Notes: generated by a model from the letters alone, not told the origin. Numbered from the stretch's first letter, positions 10,961 to 21,559 are shown. The stretch is DNA of 45,000 bases from Prorocentrum cordatum (GCA_963575745.1 CAUYUJ010017804.1:439874-484873); one strand, 5' to 3'. Translations and numbers: made by a program.

Positions 10961-11600
10961 CTCGGCCTAGCCTAAGCCTCAAACTAGCCTAAGCCCCAGC
11001 CTGAGCCAAAGCCTCACCCTGGCCTAACCTACGCCTCAGCCTAAGCCTAGCCTCAGCCTCAGCCTCAGTCTAAGCCTGAGCCTAAGCCTCAGCCTAACCT
11101 AGGCCTAAGCCTCAGCCTAAGGCTCAGCCTGAGCATCAGCTTCAGCCTGGCCCAAGCCTCAGCCACAAGCTTAGCCACAGCCTCATCCCAGCCTCAGCCC
11201 CCAGAAAAGCCTAAGCCTCAGCATAACCTAAGGCTCAGCCTAGCCTACGCCTCAGACTCAGCCTAACCCAAGCCTCAGCCTAAACCGCAGCCGAAGGTTC
11301 AGGCTAAACCTTGCCTAAGCATCAGTCTCAGTCTAGCCTAAGCCTCAGCATAAGCCCCAGCCTGGCCTAAACCTGAGCCTAAGAGGCCTAGCCTCAGCCT
11401 CAGCCTCAGCCTCAGCCTAGCCTAAGCCTCACCTCAGCCTAAGCTTCAGCCTAAGGTTCAGCCTCAGCCTGGCCCAAGCATCAGCCTAGCCCAAGCCTCA
11501 GCCGCGGCCTAAACATCAACCTCAACCTAGCCTCAGCCTCAGCCCCAGCCTACCCTAAGCCTCAGCCGAAGCCGTAGCCTCAGCATCGCCTAAGCCGAAC
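10960..11600. repeat. GCCTMA hexamer array
   Basis: Hexamers of the form GCCTAA, GCCTCA and GCCTAG run for about 640 bp with drifting phase and some substitutions (CCCAAGCC, CCTGGCC). Confidence 0.9.
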
Positions 11601-11614
11601 CTAGCCTGGCCACG

Positions 11615-12420
11615 AAAACTGTTTGAGAAAAAAGCGCCGTTTCCCTTGCATTCTGGACGCCAGCATGGGGCCATTCAGTGTGAAACACCACACGGGTGAC
11701 ACGTGCCACCCCGAAAACCGTTTGACAAAGTATATGTGTCATCCGTATGCTGGTCGACAACATGGGGTCATACAGTGTGAAGCAGCACACGGGCGACACG
11801 CGTCACACCGAACACCGTGTGAGGAACACCAAATGTTTCACTCGTGTTCTGGACGGCAACATGGGGCCATACGATGTGAAACAACACACGTGTCACACGT
11901 GTCACCCCGAAAACCGTGTGGGGAAAACAACTGTCTCACTCGCGTTCTAGACGGCAACATGGGCCACTATAGTGTGAAACAACAGATGGGCGACACGTGT
12001 CACCCCGAAAACCGTGTAAGCAACGCCAAGTGCTACATTCGAATTCTGGGCGACAACATGGGCCATACAGTGTGAAACAGCACGCGGGTGACACGTGTCA
12101 CCCTGGAAACAGTGCGCACAACACGAATCGTTTCACCCGTATTCTGGGCGCCAACATGAAGTTCTACAATGTGAACCAACACCAGGGTGACAGGTGCCAC
12201 CCCGAAAACCTTGTGAGCAACACCACCACCTGTTTCACTCGTATTCTGGACGACACCATTGGGATCATACAATGTGAACCAACATACGGGTGACACGTGT
12301 CACACCGAACACCGTATGAGCAACACCACTTATTTCACTCACCTTCTGGACGACAACATGTGCCACACAGTGTGAAACAACACACGGGTGACACGTGTCA
12401 CCCCGAACATCGTGTGAGAA
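11615..12420. repeat. ~98-bp tandem array with CACGTG palindrome
   Basis: Eight units are recognised by TGTGAAACAACAC-type words near 11678, 11777, 11872, 11969, 12068, 12168, 12270 and 12370 (spacing 95-102 bp). Each carries GTGACACGTGTCAC or a close variant (perfect at 12088-12101), then CCCCGAAAACCGTGTGA, a TTTCACTCG-TTCTGGACG segment and CAACATGGG-CATACA. Confidence 0.9.
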
Positions 12421-12545
12421 AATTAGCCAGGCGAACGACCCAACCATACGCAGTTGTGAATACCGCAATTGCGGATCTATTCTTCGGTGGCGCTCCCTAT
12501 GGGGTCACGAACCGTATGAGGGGTGTGCCGAATTGTGTGATAGGG
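12421..12545. repeat. Copy 1 of a ~125-bp duplicated segment
   Basis: It begins AATTAGCC and contains CAACCATA, GTGAATACCGCAATTG and the ~89-bp satellite core (GGTCACGAACCGTATGAGGGG). A diverged second copy starts at 13473, 1052 bp downstream. Confidence 0.75.
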
Positions 12546-12599
12546 TACACAACACGAAAGAAAACGATTGGTCTGAGCATGAAAGCTTGAGCGCGGGCG

Positions 12600-12960
12600 A
12601 GTCTAATCGCGAGTTGAATGAATACGCGCGCGATTGATTCTATGTGCATGATTGCGAGCATGGGGTCGCCTAGTGTAAATGCATACGACTGTGAATGGTT
12701 TGGGTCTGCCTGACTCTGAGAACTCGTGACACTGAGCGTAGCCTCCGCAAGGAGTTTTCCTGGGAACCCCGACGGCAGCGCCCGCGCGCCGCGACGTCCA
12801 TGTCGGCGCGCCCCACACGAGGATCGCGCCCGCTTCATCCACTTCTTTTCCTTCCTTTTTGCCCGCGCACTCCAAAGTTCAAGGCTGCGGGCGCCGCGCT
12901 ACGCGCAGGTCGGACGTCGACGACGGACGACGACGACGACGAAGAAATCGGCCCTAGGGA
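12600..12960. other. Unassigned sequence between satellite blocks
   Basis: About 360 bp of mixed sequence with a short CGA-rich run near 12915-12942. Open frames exist on both strands, but none has recognisable motifs. Confidence 0.3.
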
Positions 12961-12964
12961 CACT

Positions 12965-13350
12965 GTCGGGACCACCAGTCCCTATGGGAACACGAAACGT
13001 GTGAGGGGTGTGCCGAACTGAGTGTGCGGGACGCATGGGGGCGGCGGCACTGGGGCCTTCGGTGCAGCTCCCTATGGGGCCACGAAACGTGTGGGGGGTG
13101 TGCCGAAATGCGTGTGCTTGACGCATGCGGGCGGCGGCACTGGGGCCTTCGGTGGCCGAATTGTGTATGCGGGACGCATGCGGGCGGCGGCGCTGGGGCC
13201 TTCGGTGGAGCTCCCTCTGGGGCCACGAAACGTGTGAGGGGTGTGCCGAATTGGGTGTGCGGGACGCATGCGGCCGGCGGCACTGGGGCCTTCGGTGGAG
13301 CTCCCTATGGGGCCACGAAACGTGTGAGGAGTGTGCCGGGTTGGGTGTGC
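12965..13350. repeat. ~89-bp satellite block, subfamily B
   Basis: Four units carry CACGAAACGTGTGAGGGGTG, GTGTGCGGGACGCATGCGG, GCGGCACTGGGGCC and GGAGCTCCCTATGGGG. One unit (near 13,150) lacks the first half. The subfamily differs from the main array in the segment after CGCATGCG. Confidence 0.85.
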
Positions 13351-13472
13351 GGGCGCGAAACGAAACGGACAACGAAACGAACCGCGGAATGAACGGAGCA
13401 AACAAAACGAAATACGAAACACAAGTTTGGAAACGCATCAAAACAGAACGAACAACGAAATGCGCGCCCTAA
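13351..13472. repeat. A-rich CGAAAC-word stretch
   Basis: Words such as CGAAACGAAACGG and AACGAACAACGAAA resemble those of the 9.99-10.96 kb block. They are probably a small remnant of it. Confidence 0.5.
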
Positions 13473-13595
13473 ATTAGCCTGACGAAGGACTCAACCATAT
13501 GCAGGTGTGAGTACCGCAATTGTGACTCACTTTTTCGGTGGTGACCCCTATGAGGCAACGAACCGTGCTAGGGGTGTGCCGAAATGAGTGGCGTG
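13473..13595. repeat. Copy 2 of the ~125-bp duplicated segment
   Basis: It matches 12421-12545 by eye with several substitutions (AATTAGCC, CAACCATATGCAG, GTACCGCAATTG, GAACCGTGCTAGGGGTG). It links the region before the 98-bp/89-bp boundary with the start of the main array. Confidence 0.75.
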
Positions 13596-13619
13596 GTAGA
13601 CAACGCGAACGAAAACGAA

Positions 13620-15790
13620 CAACAAAATGCGGATTGCGCCACGGGGACCTTCGGTGGGGCTCCATCTAGGGCCACGAAACGCTGTACTGGGTGAGGGAGA
13701 CGCATGTGGACTGCGCCACCGGGACCTTCAATAAAGTTCCCTATGGGGCCATGAAACGTGTGAGAGGTGTGCCGAAATGAGTGTCGGGGGCGCATGCGGA
13801 CTGTGCCACTGGGACATTTCGGCGGAGCTCGTAGGGGGCCACGAAACGTGTGAGGGGTGTGCCGACATGAGTGGCGGGCACGCATGCGAACTGTGCCGCT
13901 GGGACCTTCGGCGGAGCTCCTATGGGGCCACGAAACGTGTGAGGGGTGTGCCGAAATGAGCAGCGGGGACGCATGCGAACTGTGCCACTGGGACCTCCGG
14001 CGGAGCTCCTATGGGGCCACGAAACGTGTGAGGGGTGTGCCGAAATGAGTGGCGGGGACGCATGCGAACTGCGCCACTGGGACCTTCATTGGAGCTCCTA
14101 TGGGGCCACGAAACGTGTGAGGGGTGTGCCGACATGAATGGTGGGGACGCATGCGAACTGTGCCACTGGGACCTTCGGCGGGGCTCTTATGGGGCCACGA
14201 AACGTGTGAGAGGTGTGCCGGCATGAATGTCGGGAACGCATGCGAACTGTGCCACTAGGACCTTCCGCGGAGTCCCTATGGGGCCACGAAACGTGTGAGG
14301 GATGTGCCGACATGAGTGCCGTGGACGCATGCGAACTGTGCCACTGGGAACTTCGGCGGAGCTCCTTTGGAGCCACGAAACGTGTGAGGGGTGTGCCGAA
14401 ATAGTGGCGGGGACGCATGCGAACTGTGCCACTGGGACCGTCGGCGGAGCTCCTATGGGGCCACGAAGCGTGTGAGAGGTGTGTCGAAATGAATGTTGGG
14501 GACGCATGCGAACTGTGCCACTGGGACCTTCGGTTGGGCTCCTATGGGGCCACGAAGCGTGTGAGGGGTGTGCCGACATGAGTGGCGGGGACGCATGCGA
14601 GCTGTGCCACCCGGACCTTCGGCGGAGCTCCTATGGGGCCACGAAACGTGTGAGGGGTGTGCCGACATGAATGGCGGGGACGCATGGGAACTGTGCCACT
14701 GGGACATTTCGGCGAAGCTCCTATGGGGCCACGAAACGTGTGAGGGGTGTGCCGAAATGAATGGCGGGGACGCGTGCGAACTGTGCCACTGGGACCTTCG
14801 GCGGAGCTCCTATGGGGCCACGAAACGTGTGAGGGGTGTGCCGAAATGAGCGGCGGGGGCGCATGCGAACTGTGCCACTGGGACCTTCGGCGGAGCTCCT
14901 ATGGGGCCACGAAACGTGTGAGGGGTGTGCCGTAATGAGTGGCGGGCACGCATGCGAACTGTGCCAGTGGGACCTTCGGCGGAACTCCTATGGGGCCACG
15001 AAGCGTGTGAGGGGTGTGCCGAAATGAATGGCGGGGACGCTTGCGAACTGGAGCCCCCTTATGGGGCCACGGAACGTGTGAGGGGTGTGCCGAAATGAGC
15101 GTCGGGGACGCATGCGAACTGTGCCACTGGGACCTTCGGCGGAGCCCCTTATGGTGCCACGAAGCGTGTGAGGGGTGTGCCGACATGAATGGCGGGGACG
15201 CAGGCGAACTGTGTTACTGGGACCTTCGGCGGGCCTCCTATGGGGCCACGAAACGTGTGAGGGGTGTGCCGAAAGGAATGGCGGGGACGCGTGCGAACTG
15301 TGCCACTGGGACCTTCGGCGGAGCTCCTGTGGGGCCACGAAGCGCGTCAGAGGTGTGCCGAAATGGGTGGCGGGGGCGTACGCGAACTGTGCCACTGGGA
15401 CCTTCGGCGGAGCTCCTATGGGGCCACGAAACGTGTGAGGGGTGTGCCGAAATGAGCGGCGGGGACGCATGCGAACTGTGCCACTGGGACCTTCGGCGGG
15501 GCTCCTATGGGGCCACGAAGCGTTGGAGGAGTGTGCCGACATGAGCGGCAAGGACGCATGCGAACTGTGCCACTGGGACCTTCGGCGGAGCTCCTATGGG
15601 GCCACGAAGCGTGTGAGGGGTGTGCCGAAATGAGTGGCGGGGACGCATGCGAACTGTGCCACTGGGATCTTCGGCGGAGCTCCTATGCGGCCACGAAGCG
15701 TGTGAGGAGTGTGCCGAAATGAGTGGCGGGACGCATGCGAACTGTGCCACTGGGACCTTCGGCGGAGCTCCCTATGGGGCAACGAAAGGT
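13620..15790. repeat. Main ~89-bp satellite array (subfamily C), about 24 units
   Basis: Head-to-tail units contain, in order, GGGGCCACGAAACGTGTGAG, GGGTGTGCCGAAATGAGTGG, GGGGACGCATGCGAACTG, TGCCACTGGGACCTTCGG and CGGAGCTCCTAT. Periods are 89 bp with occasional 90 or shorter units (a truncated one lies near 15,050). Two short inverted repeats are conserved: CACG-AAA-CGTG, and GTGGC paired with GCCAC around the palindrome CGCATGCG. Because 89 is not a multiple of 3, each frame reads a different product in successive units and closes after about 63 codons. I see no reason to call these ORFs genes. Confidence 0.95.
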
Positions 15791-15794
15791 GTGA

Positions 15795-15860
15795 TGATGT
15801 TGATGATGCTGATGTTGATGATGATGATGATGATGATGATGACGACGATGATGACGATGG

Positions 15861-15897
<37 letters not shown>

Positions 15898-15900
15898 AAT

Positions 15901-15932
<32 letters not shown>

Positions 15933-15980
15933 TGATGACGATGATGATGACGATGATGATGATGATGATGATGATGAGAG
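15795..15980. repeat. (GAT/GAC)n triplet tract
   Basis: GATGATGAC-type triplets directly abut the last satellite unit. This is the only long triplet tract in the window with GAT on the + strand. Confidence 0.95.
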
Positions 15981-16059
15981 GAGGGGAGGAGGGATGAGGA
16001 GGAAGGAGGAGACGCGGGGCGCTGTCTCTCCAAAACGAGGACCCAACACCACAGGATGG

Positions 16060-16480
16060 TTGGGACAAAACCTTACAATTCAAACGCGTGAAAAACAAAA
16101 ACAAACAACACAAAGGAGCAACAGTGAAAAACGAAACGAAAAACACAACAAGGGCAACAACCAAGCTAAACAGCGTTGTGCTCGGTCCTTGCCTTTTAAC
16201 TTGCAGCCATGTGGCGTTCACAGCGCGCAAGGCCCACTCTTCAGGAAGCTACCTGGCAACACATAGTTCTGTCTGGACAGAGCGAATGCGGCAGGCCCGT
16301 GTCGTGCCGATTTCGGCGTCGGTTTCAGACACCGCAGGGATCGTTCAACCTGGAACGATCGACCGTTACCGAAACGTCAGATCGTTCAGCATCGACCGAT
16401 TCTGGGTCGCCAGCGGGATTCAACGTTGAACGCCGGCGGCGGGGTCGCCGCCAGTCGAGGGATGTGCCGCGGTGGGTGGG
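16060..16480. other. Unassigned sequence with A-rich CGAAAC words
   Basis: It starts with an A-rich stretch (AAAAACGAAACGAAAAACAC) like the 10 kb block, then mixed sequence with several GATCGTTC/GATCGACCG words. No gene is recognised. Confidence 0.3.
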
Positions 16481-16499
16481 GGAGCGCAAGCAAACGTTC

Positions 16500-16690
16500 C
16501 AACTGGAGTCGTGTCGCGAAACGTGTAAGGGGTACGCCGAGATGCGCGGGGAACGCATGCAAACTTTCCCACTGGGGCCGTCGGTGGGGCTCGCGCGAGG
16601 GGTGTGACGAAACGGGCAGAAGTACTCATGCAAACTGGAGGCCGTAGGTGAAACTCCTTATGGGGGCGCGATCCTGGTGAGTCGTTCGGG
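16500..16690. repeat. Outlying ~89-bp satellite units
   Basis: Two or three degenerate units (GCGAAACGTGTAAGGGG, GAACGCATGCAAAC, CCACTGGGGCCGTCGGTGGGG) lie 0.8 kb beyond the main array. Confidence 0.7.
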
Positions 16691-16916
16691 TAGTGTCTTG
16701 AAGATGAATGTGACCATCATAACTAACTCGGAGGTCGAGAACGAAGAAATGGCAGCAACAACTTGTATCTAATGATGTATTTCATGCATCTGGGTGGCAA
16801 CCACAGTAACTAAGCTATCGAAGTCCGTAGTAGCAGTAGTAGCGCCTTCACGCCAATACTTGAAAGGATCTGGCGGCGGGGATCAGTTGCTGTTACCCGC
16901 CGCTCACGTGGTCCAC

Positions 16917-17933
16917 TCATGTTTGAGCACTCGCAGCTAGCCGCCTCGCCGACTCCAGCCGCAAAGCCAACCGTGAACCACGTAGTCCCTCCTTCAACGA
17001 CGCCGGCGGCAAGTGGTCCAGCCGTCCGGCGACCGCGGCGGTCGTGCTTCTGCGCACGCTCCCTATCCGCGTGGTCGCCAGCCGCTGAAAGATCTGCTCC
17101 GTCGCCACGACAGCGGGGCCGCCACTGCTGGTGATGGACCGTCTGCCTGCAGGGCCATTCCAGTTGTCGGCCAGGGCCGCCGTCCGCGGGCGCACCCACA
17201 GTGGCGGTGGCGACGGTGGGCAACGCACGTCGCTGCGCTGCATGCGACGGCGCCCTGCTTCGTGCGCGGGCACGACAGAGTAGAGCGTCCAGCTGACGCC
17301 GCCCGTGCTCCACGAACACCCGCAGCTCACGGCCTTACGCCGCTTGAGCCGTGGATTGTGCAGCTGCACGATGCTGGCGATTTGGGTGACGCGAGGGCAG
17401 CGCAGCACCTCCCGCAACACGGCGCTGTTGAGGGTGCCGTCAAACATGAGATTGCAGAGGACGATGGCGGTCGCGTCGCGGTACAGAGGCAGCCGAATGT
17501 CGCCCAGCACGGCGTTGAAGCTCGCGCAGAGGTGGTCCTCACGCGGCTCCGCGGCGCTCAGCAGCTCCTTCAGGTTGGCGCACGCCTGCTCGGCTGACCT
17601 GTGCCTTTTGAGCCCCACCTCAATGCCGGTGACGGATGCGCAGCCATTACGAAGAGCACTGTACATGACAAATTTGCCGATGCCAGAGCCGAGGTCGTAG
17701 AGCGAATCGTCAGGCGCAAGGCACAATGCGTTCCAGAGGCTCTCCATCCCGCTCCAGGTCAGTTCGCCGTAGACCATGCAACTGTCGGCAGCTGTGGGGC
17801 CGCCGCCATCAGCTGTGTGGCACTGGCCGCCGCCAACAGGCACCCCGAGGTATGCGCTGCTGGTGAGCGAGACGCACACCTCGTGCGACCGCAGCCGCGA
17901 GGTCTCGAGCGGATGGTCGGCCTCTTCCGCCAT
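16917..17933 (-). CDS. DOT1-like histone/protein lysine methyltransferase domain
   Basis: An S-adenosylmethionine-dependent methyltransferase of the DOT1 fold. Visible motifs, numbered from the ATG at 17933: VYGELTW (54-60), LYDLGSGIGKFVMYSALR (SAM motif I, about 78-95), VTGIEVGLKRH (acidic ribose-binding Glu near 105) and IVLCNLMFD (about 157-165, matching the Asn-Phe-containing catalytic loop of DOT1 proteins). Known DOT1 enzymes methylate histone H3 Lys79; whether this one does is not shown. The domain appears to end near residue 225 (GGVSWTLYSVVPAH). The last ~110 residues are Arg/Pro/Ala-rich and may be intron or non-coding. The same frame continues upstream to an ATG at 17996 but is interrupted by TGA at 17952-17954. 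A 14-codon leader ORF, a spliced 5' exon or a decayed gene are all possible. Confidence 0.75.
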   Translation of the reverse strand: MAEEADHPLETSRLRSHEVCVSLTSSAYLGVPVGGGQCHTADGGGPTAADSCMVYGELTWSGMESLWNALCLAPDDSLYDLGSGIGKFVMYSALRNGCASVTGIEVGLKRHRSAEQACANLKELLSAAEPREDHLCASFNAVLGDIRLPLYRDATAIVLCNLMFDGTLNSAVLREVLRCPRVTQIASIVQLHNPRLKRRKAVSCGCSWSTGGVSWTLYSVVPAHEAGRRRMQRSDVRCPPSPPPLWVRPRTAALADNWNGPAGRRSITSSGGPAVVATEQIFQRLATTRIGSVRRSTTAAVAGRLDHLPPASLKEGLRGSRLALRLESARRLAASAQT

Positions 17934-18026
17934 CACATGCTCAAAACCGCGTCAAACCCAACGGCTCCAATCGGACTCAATTACAATACCAGGCATGATG
18001 AGTCCGTCCGGCGCCGGGCGCGGGGA

Positions 18027-18046
18027 CTGCGTGGGGGAGGGGGTAG
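18027..18046 (-). promoter_or_regulatory. Pyrimidine tract ending in CAG: candidate (trans-)splice acceptor of the DOT1-like gene
   Basis: On the minus strand, a CTACCCCCTCCCCCACGCAG run sits 31 bases before the ATG at 17996 and 94 bases before the ATG at 17933. Dinoflagellate mRNAs receive a spliced leader at such acceptors, so this could be the leader addition site. It could also be a cis intron end or chance. Confidence 0.35.
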
Positions 18047-18854
18047 CCTGACTGGCGCTGGGCCTAGGGGGATCGCGGCAGGCCAAGCGCGACAGCTCAG
18101 GTCCTAAATGCCCTGCCCGTACTTTGGAATATCACTGTTCAACGAAGCAGTGCGGTGCACGCCTCATCGCCCTCTTCCTTCTTTTCCTTTTGCTTCGCGC
18201 AATTATACGCGTCTCTTCGACTGTTAAACAATGTCCAGGACACCTTCACCTGCCCCCACGAGGCCTCCAACACGCCCCCGCCAGGCATCGTGGCAGGCCC
18301 TCACTCCTTCAGGGGGTCGGTGGGATGGCGCAAGCCACTTGCATATCCTTGCTCAACGAAGCCGTGCGGTGCACGTCAGCGTTCCCCTCCCCTGCATGAG
18401 ATAGTATCTGGTGCAATCGTCCTCGGGCCCCCCGAATCGCCTCTGCCAAAACACACAATGAACACATCGGCCCCCGCTCATGACAAAGACATGATATGCG
18501 GCGCACGTGGGCCTGTCATACGCACCAAACTAGGTTGTGCGCGCTTAGCGGACTTGGCGCACTGGGCGCTCCTTGCGCGCCTGGCGGATCCTCGCAAACC
18601 TGGCGCACATGCTCACATCGCACACCTAGCGCACCTGGTGCACCTGGTTCGAGAGGATTTCTCTGGATACCCTCGCATACTCGACCTGTGCACGTGCAAC
18701 AAAACTCTGCGGCAGAAGGCTAGCTGGATCACCTGAAGGACAAGGAAACCTCCAAAGCTATGATACCGATCGGAAGCGGTGGATACCTTGAAGGCCCAGC
18801 CACCCCAAGAGCCCTGGGCACCATGAGACCTGAAAGGACAGTGGTCATTATTAT

Positions 18855-18900
18855 TAGGGAGCGCTTGTACGTGTTGTAATTACAACAACGCTCCGTCCTA
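18855..18900. repeat. Palindromic hairpin
   Basis: Nested inverted repeat: TAGG...CCTA, GGAGCG (18858-18863) with CGCTCC (18889-18894), around the perfect 14-bp palindrome GTTGTAATTACAAC (18873-18886). Confidence 0.6.
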
Positions 18901-19084
18901 GCCAGAAGACTGTTGCTCGTGCGTAGTACGCTCCTCTTGCATAATATTGACCCCCCTGCTTTACGATTACTTAGAATCTAGATCGTTCGCGTGCCCTGTC
19001 ACGTTTTTTGCTTGCGAGGTTAGTTCGCAGAGACTTGGAACAAACATTCGGAATGTTCATATGCAAGTGCGTCCTGACGGTCCT

Positions 19085-19105
19085 GAATCGTGCCAAACAC
19101 GATTC
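19085..19105. repeat. 8-bp hairpin
   Basis: GAATCGTG and CACGATTC are separated by CCAAA: a perfect stem with a five-base loop, inside a diverged direct repeat. Confidence 0.55.
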
Positions 19106-19204
19106 CTGGGACTTCAACACCGCGAGTCAACGTGACTGCTGCGCCCTGGCAATTCTGCATCGTGCCAGAACACCATTCTTGGGACGTCAACCATAAGAAT
19201 CCTT

Positions 19205-19480
19205 AAAAGTGTTGTGCGCTCTTAGGGCGAATGTGCTCGGCGCTAAAGCGAGAACCGCATGTGTAAAAGGAGCCGCCCTCCATCCGTGAAATTCTTGCAA
19301 GCTTTTACAACGAATGCGCGCGGCGCTAACGCGAAAACCACATTTTGAAAACCACACCCCCTCCATCCGTGACGCTCTTTGGAAACCCTTAACACGAATG
19401 TGCGCGGCGCTACACCGAGAACCACATTTTGAAAACGGCCGCCTTCCACTCGTGAACCTGATGCATCTTGTAAGTCTGAG
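19205..19480 (-). repeat. ~78-bp repeat family, first cluster
   Basis: Three to four units are readable. On the minus strand each has GGATGGAGGGCGG-TCC, TTTTCAAAATGTGG-TTCTCG, GTTAGCGCCGCGCGCATTCG and a T/A-rich end. The same family recurs in the opposite orientation at 33.54-33.95 kb. Confidence 0.75.
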
Positions 19481-19499
19481 GATCATGAACGACAAAGAA

Positions 19500-19844
19500 A
19501 TATAATGCGAAACGCCCGGTTCGCCCTACGGACACGTCTCGGGGTGCGACAGGGGGATGTTCTTTACAAAGAAAGGGTGGTGGAGCAGGATCATACAAAG
19601 AGGAGAATCGAACGAGGGACGGACGAGGAAGGCCGGCAGCACGTGAGGCAGGAAGGAGCCGCAGCGGGACGGGGCAAGGGGGGCCACAACGTGGACTCGC
19701 GGCCGCCGTTTCGCGAGGAGGCACCCGTCGGCGGTCGGCTCCATCGGCGGGCGCCCGCAGGGCCTCGATGCTGCCGCGCAGGGCGCGCAGCGCCGCGGGG
19801 CCTTCACCGCGCCGGGCCGAAGTGTGGGGGGTGGGGGCGCCTCA
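19500..19844. other. Unassigned GC-rich sequence
   Basis: About 340 bp of GC-rich sequence leading into the CTC tract. Open frames on both strands run into the repeats and show no family motif. Confidence 0.3.
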
Positions 19845-20310
19845 CATGCCTCCTCCTCCCCTCCTCGCCCCTGTGCCCCCTTATCCTCTTCCCTCCTCCT
19901 CCTCCTCCTCTCCTCCTCCTCCTCCTCCTCCTCCTCCTCCTCCTCCTCCTCCTCCTCCTCCTTCTCCTTCTCCTCCTCCTCCTCCTCCTCCTCCTCCTCC
20001 TCCCTCCTCCCCCTCCTCCCTCCCCCGTATCCTTCTCCTGCAACTGCCTCCTCCTCTCCTTTGTCTTCCTCCTCCTCGCGCATGGGCCGTTGTTTTCCTC
20101 CTCCTCCTCCCCTCCCTTCCCTCTTCCTCCCCCTCCTCCTCCTTCACCTCCTCCTCCTCCTACCCCCTCCTGCTCCTACCCCGTCCTTCTCCCCCGTCCT
20201 CCTCCTCCCTCCACCTCGTCCTCCTCCTCCTCGTCTCCTCCTCCTCCTCCTCCTCCCCCGTCCTCCTCTTCCCTCTACATCCTCCTCCTCCTCCTCCTCC
20301 TCCTCCTCCT
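19845..20310. repeat. (CTC)n tract
   Basis: CTC/TCC triplets with interspersed C-rich variants (CCCTCC, GTCCTC). The minus strand is GAG-rich. Confidence 0.95.
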
Positions 20311-20335
20311 CGTCATCATCGTCAACATCATCGCC

Positions 20336-20426
<91 letters not shown>

Positions 20427-20469
20427 GCAGCATCATCATCATCAGCATAATCATCATCATCAGCATCAG

Positions 20470-20505
<36 letters not shown>

Positions 20506-20833
20506 GTTCATCCTCATCCTCATCCTCATCCTCATAATCCTCATCCTCATCCTCATCATCAACATCATCATCATCACCACCACCGTCATCATCACCATCA
20601 TCATCGCCACCAACATCATCATCGTAATCAGCATCACCATAGTCATCATTATCATCACCACCATCATCATCATCATCATCATCGTCACCATCATCAGCAT
20701 CATCATCCTCAACATAATTATCATCATCATCGCCATCACCATCATCATCATCATCATGATCAGCATTCGTATGATCACTAGAATTATCATTACAAGCTTC
20801 ATCCTCGCAGTCATCACCGTCATCATCATCATC

Positions 20834-20878
<45 letters not shown>

Positions 20879-21050
20879 GCCACCACAATCATTAGCAGCA
20901 TCATCATCATAATCAGCATCAGCATCATCACCATCAGCATCAGCATCATCATCATCGTCGTCGTCGTCATCGCCATCGTCATCGCCATCGTCCTCGTCAT
21001 CGGCATCATCATCGCGATCATCATCATTACCACTCTGCAACACCATAACC
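20310..21050. repeat. (ATC)n tract, ~0.74 kb
   Basis: ATC triplets with ACC, AGC, GTC and ATCCTC interruptions. Readings through it are poly-Ile, poly-His, poly-Met and poly-Asp. Confidence 0.95.
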
Positions 21051-21204
21051 ACCGTCACCATCCAAACAGTAATAGCAATAAGAAAATTATCGATAATACG
21101 AATAACAAGGATAAGAACACTAGCCATCATAATCGGCATCATCATCCTCATCAGCAGCATCACCCTTGCCGTTAACAGTGTCAATGTCAGCATCACCAAA
21201 ATCA

Positions 21205-21559
<355 letters not shown>

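Larger units (their letters stand above)
18050..19200. other. No recognisable gene; short repeats and two hairpins
   Basis: It contains a ~35-bp direct repeat around CAACGAAGC-GTGCGGTGCACG (18,138 and 18,352), GCGCACCTG-type nonamers at 18,540-18,650, and a diverged repeat GATTC(C/T)TGGGACTTCAAC (about 19,100 and 19,168). Long open frames here are low-complexity readings. Confidence 0.4.

Noticed and set aside
10960-11600. Interstitial telomere repeat (GCCTAA is the complement of TTAGGC)
   Set aside because: GCCTAA alternates irregularly with GCCTCA and GCCTAG. As far as I know dinoflagellate telomeres are TTTAGGG-type, and the array is internal.
13890-13912. CTTCGG tetraloop hairpins in each 89-bp unit
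   Set aside because: Only the closing C-G pair forms around TTCG; the next bases are mismatched, so no stable stem exists.
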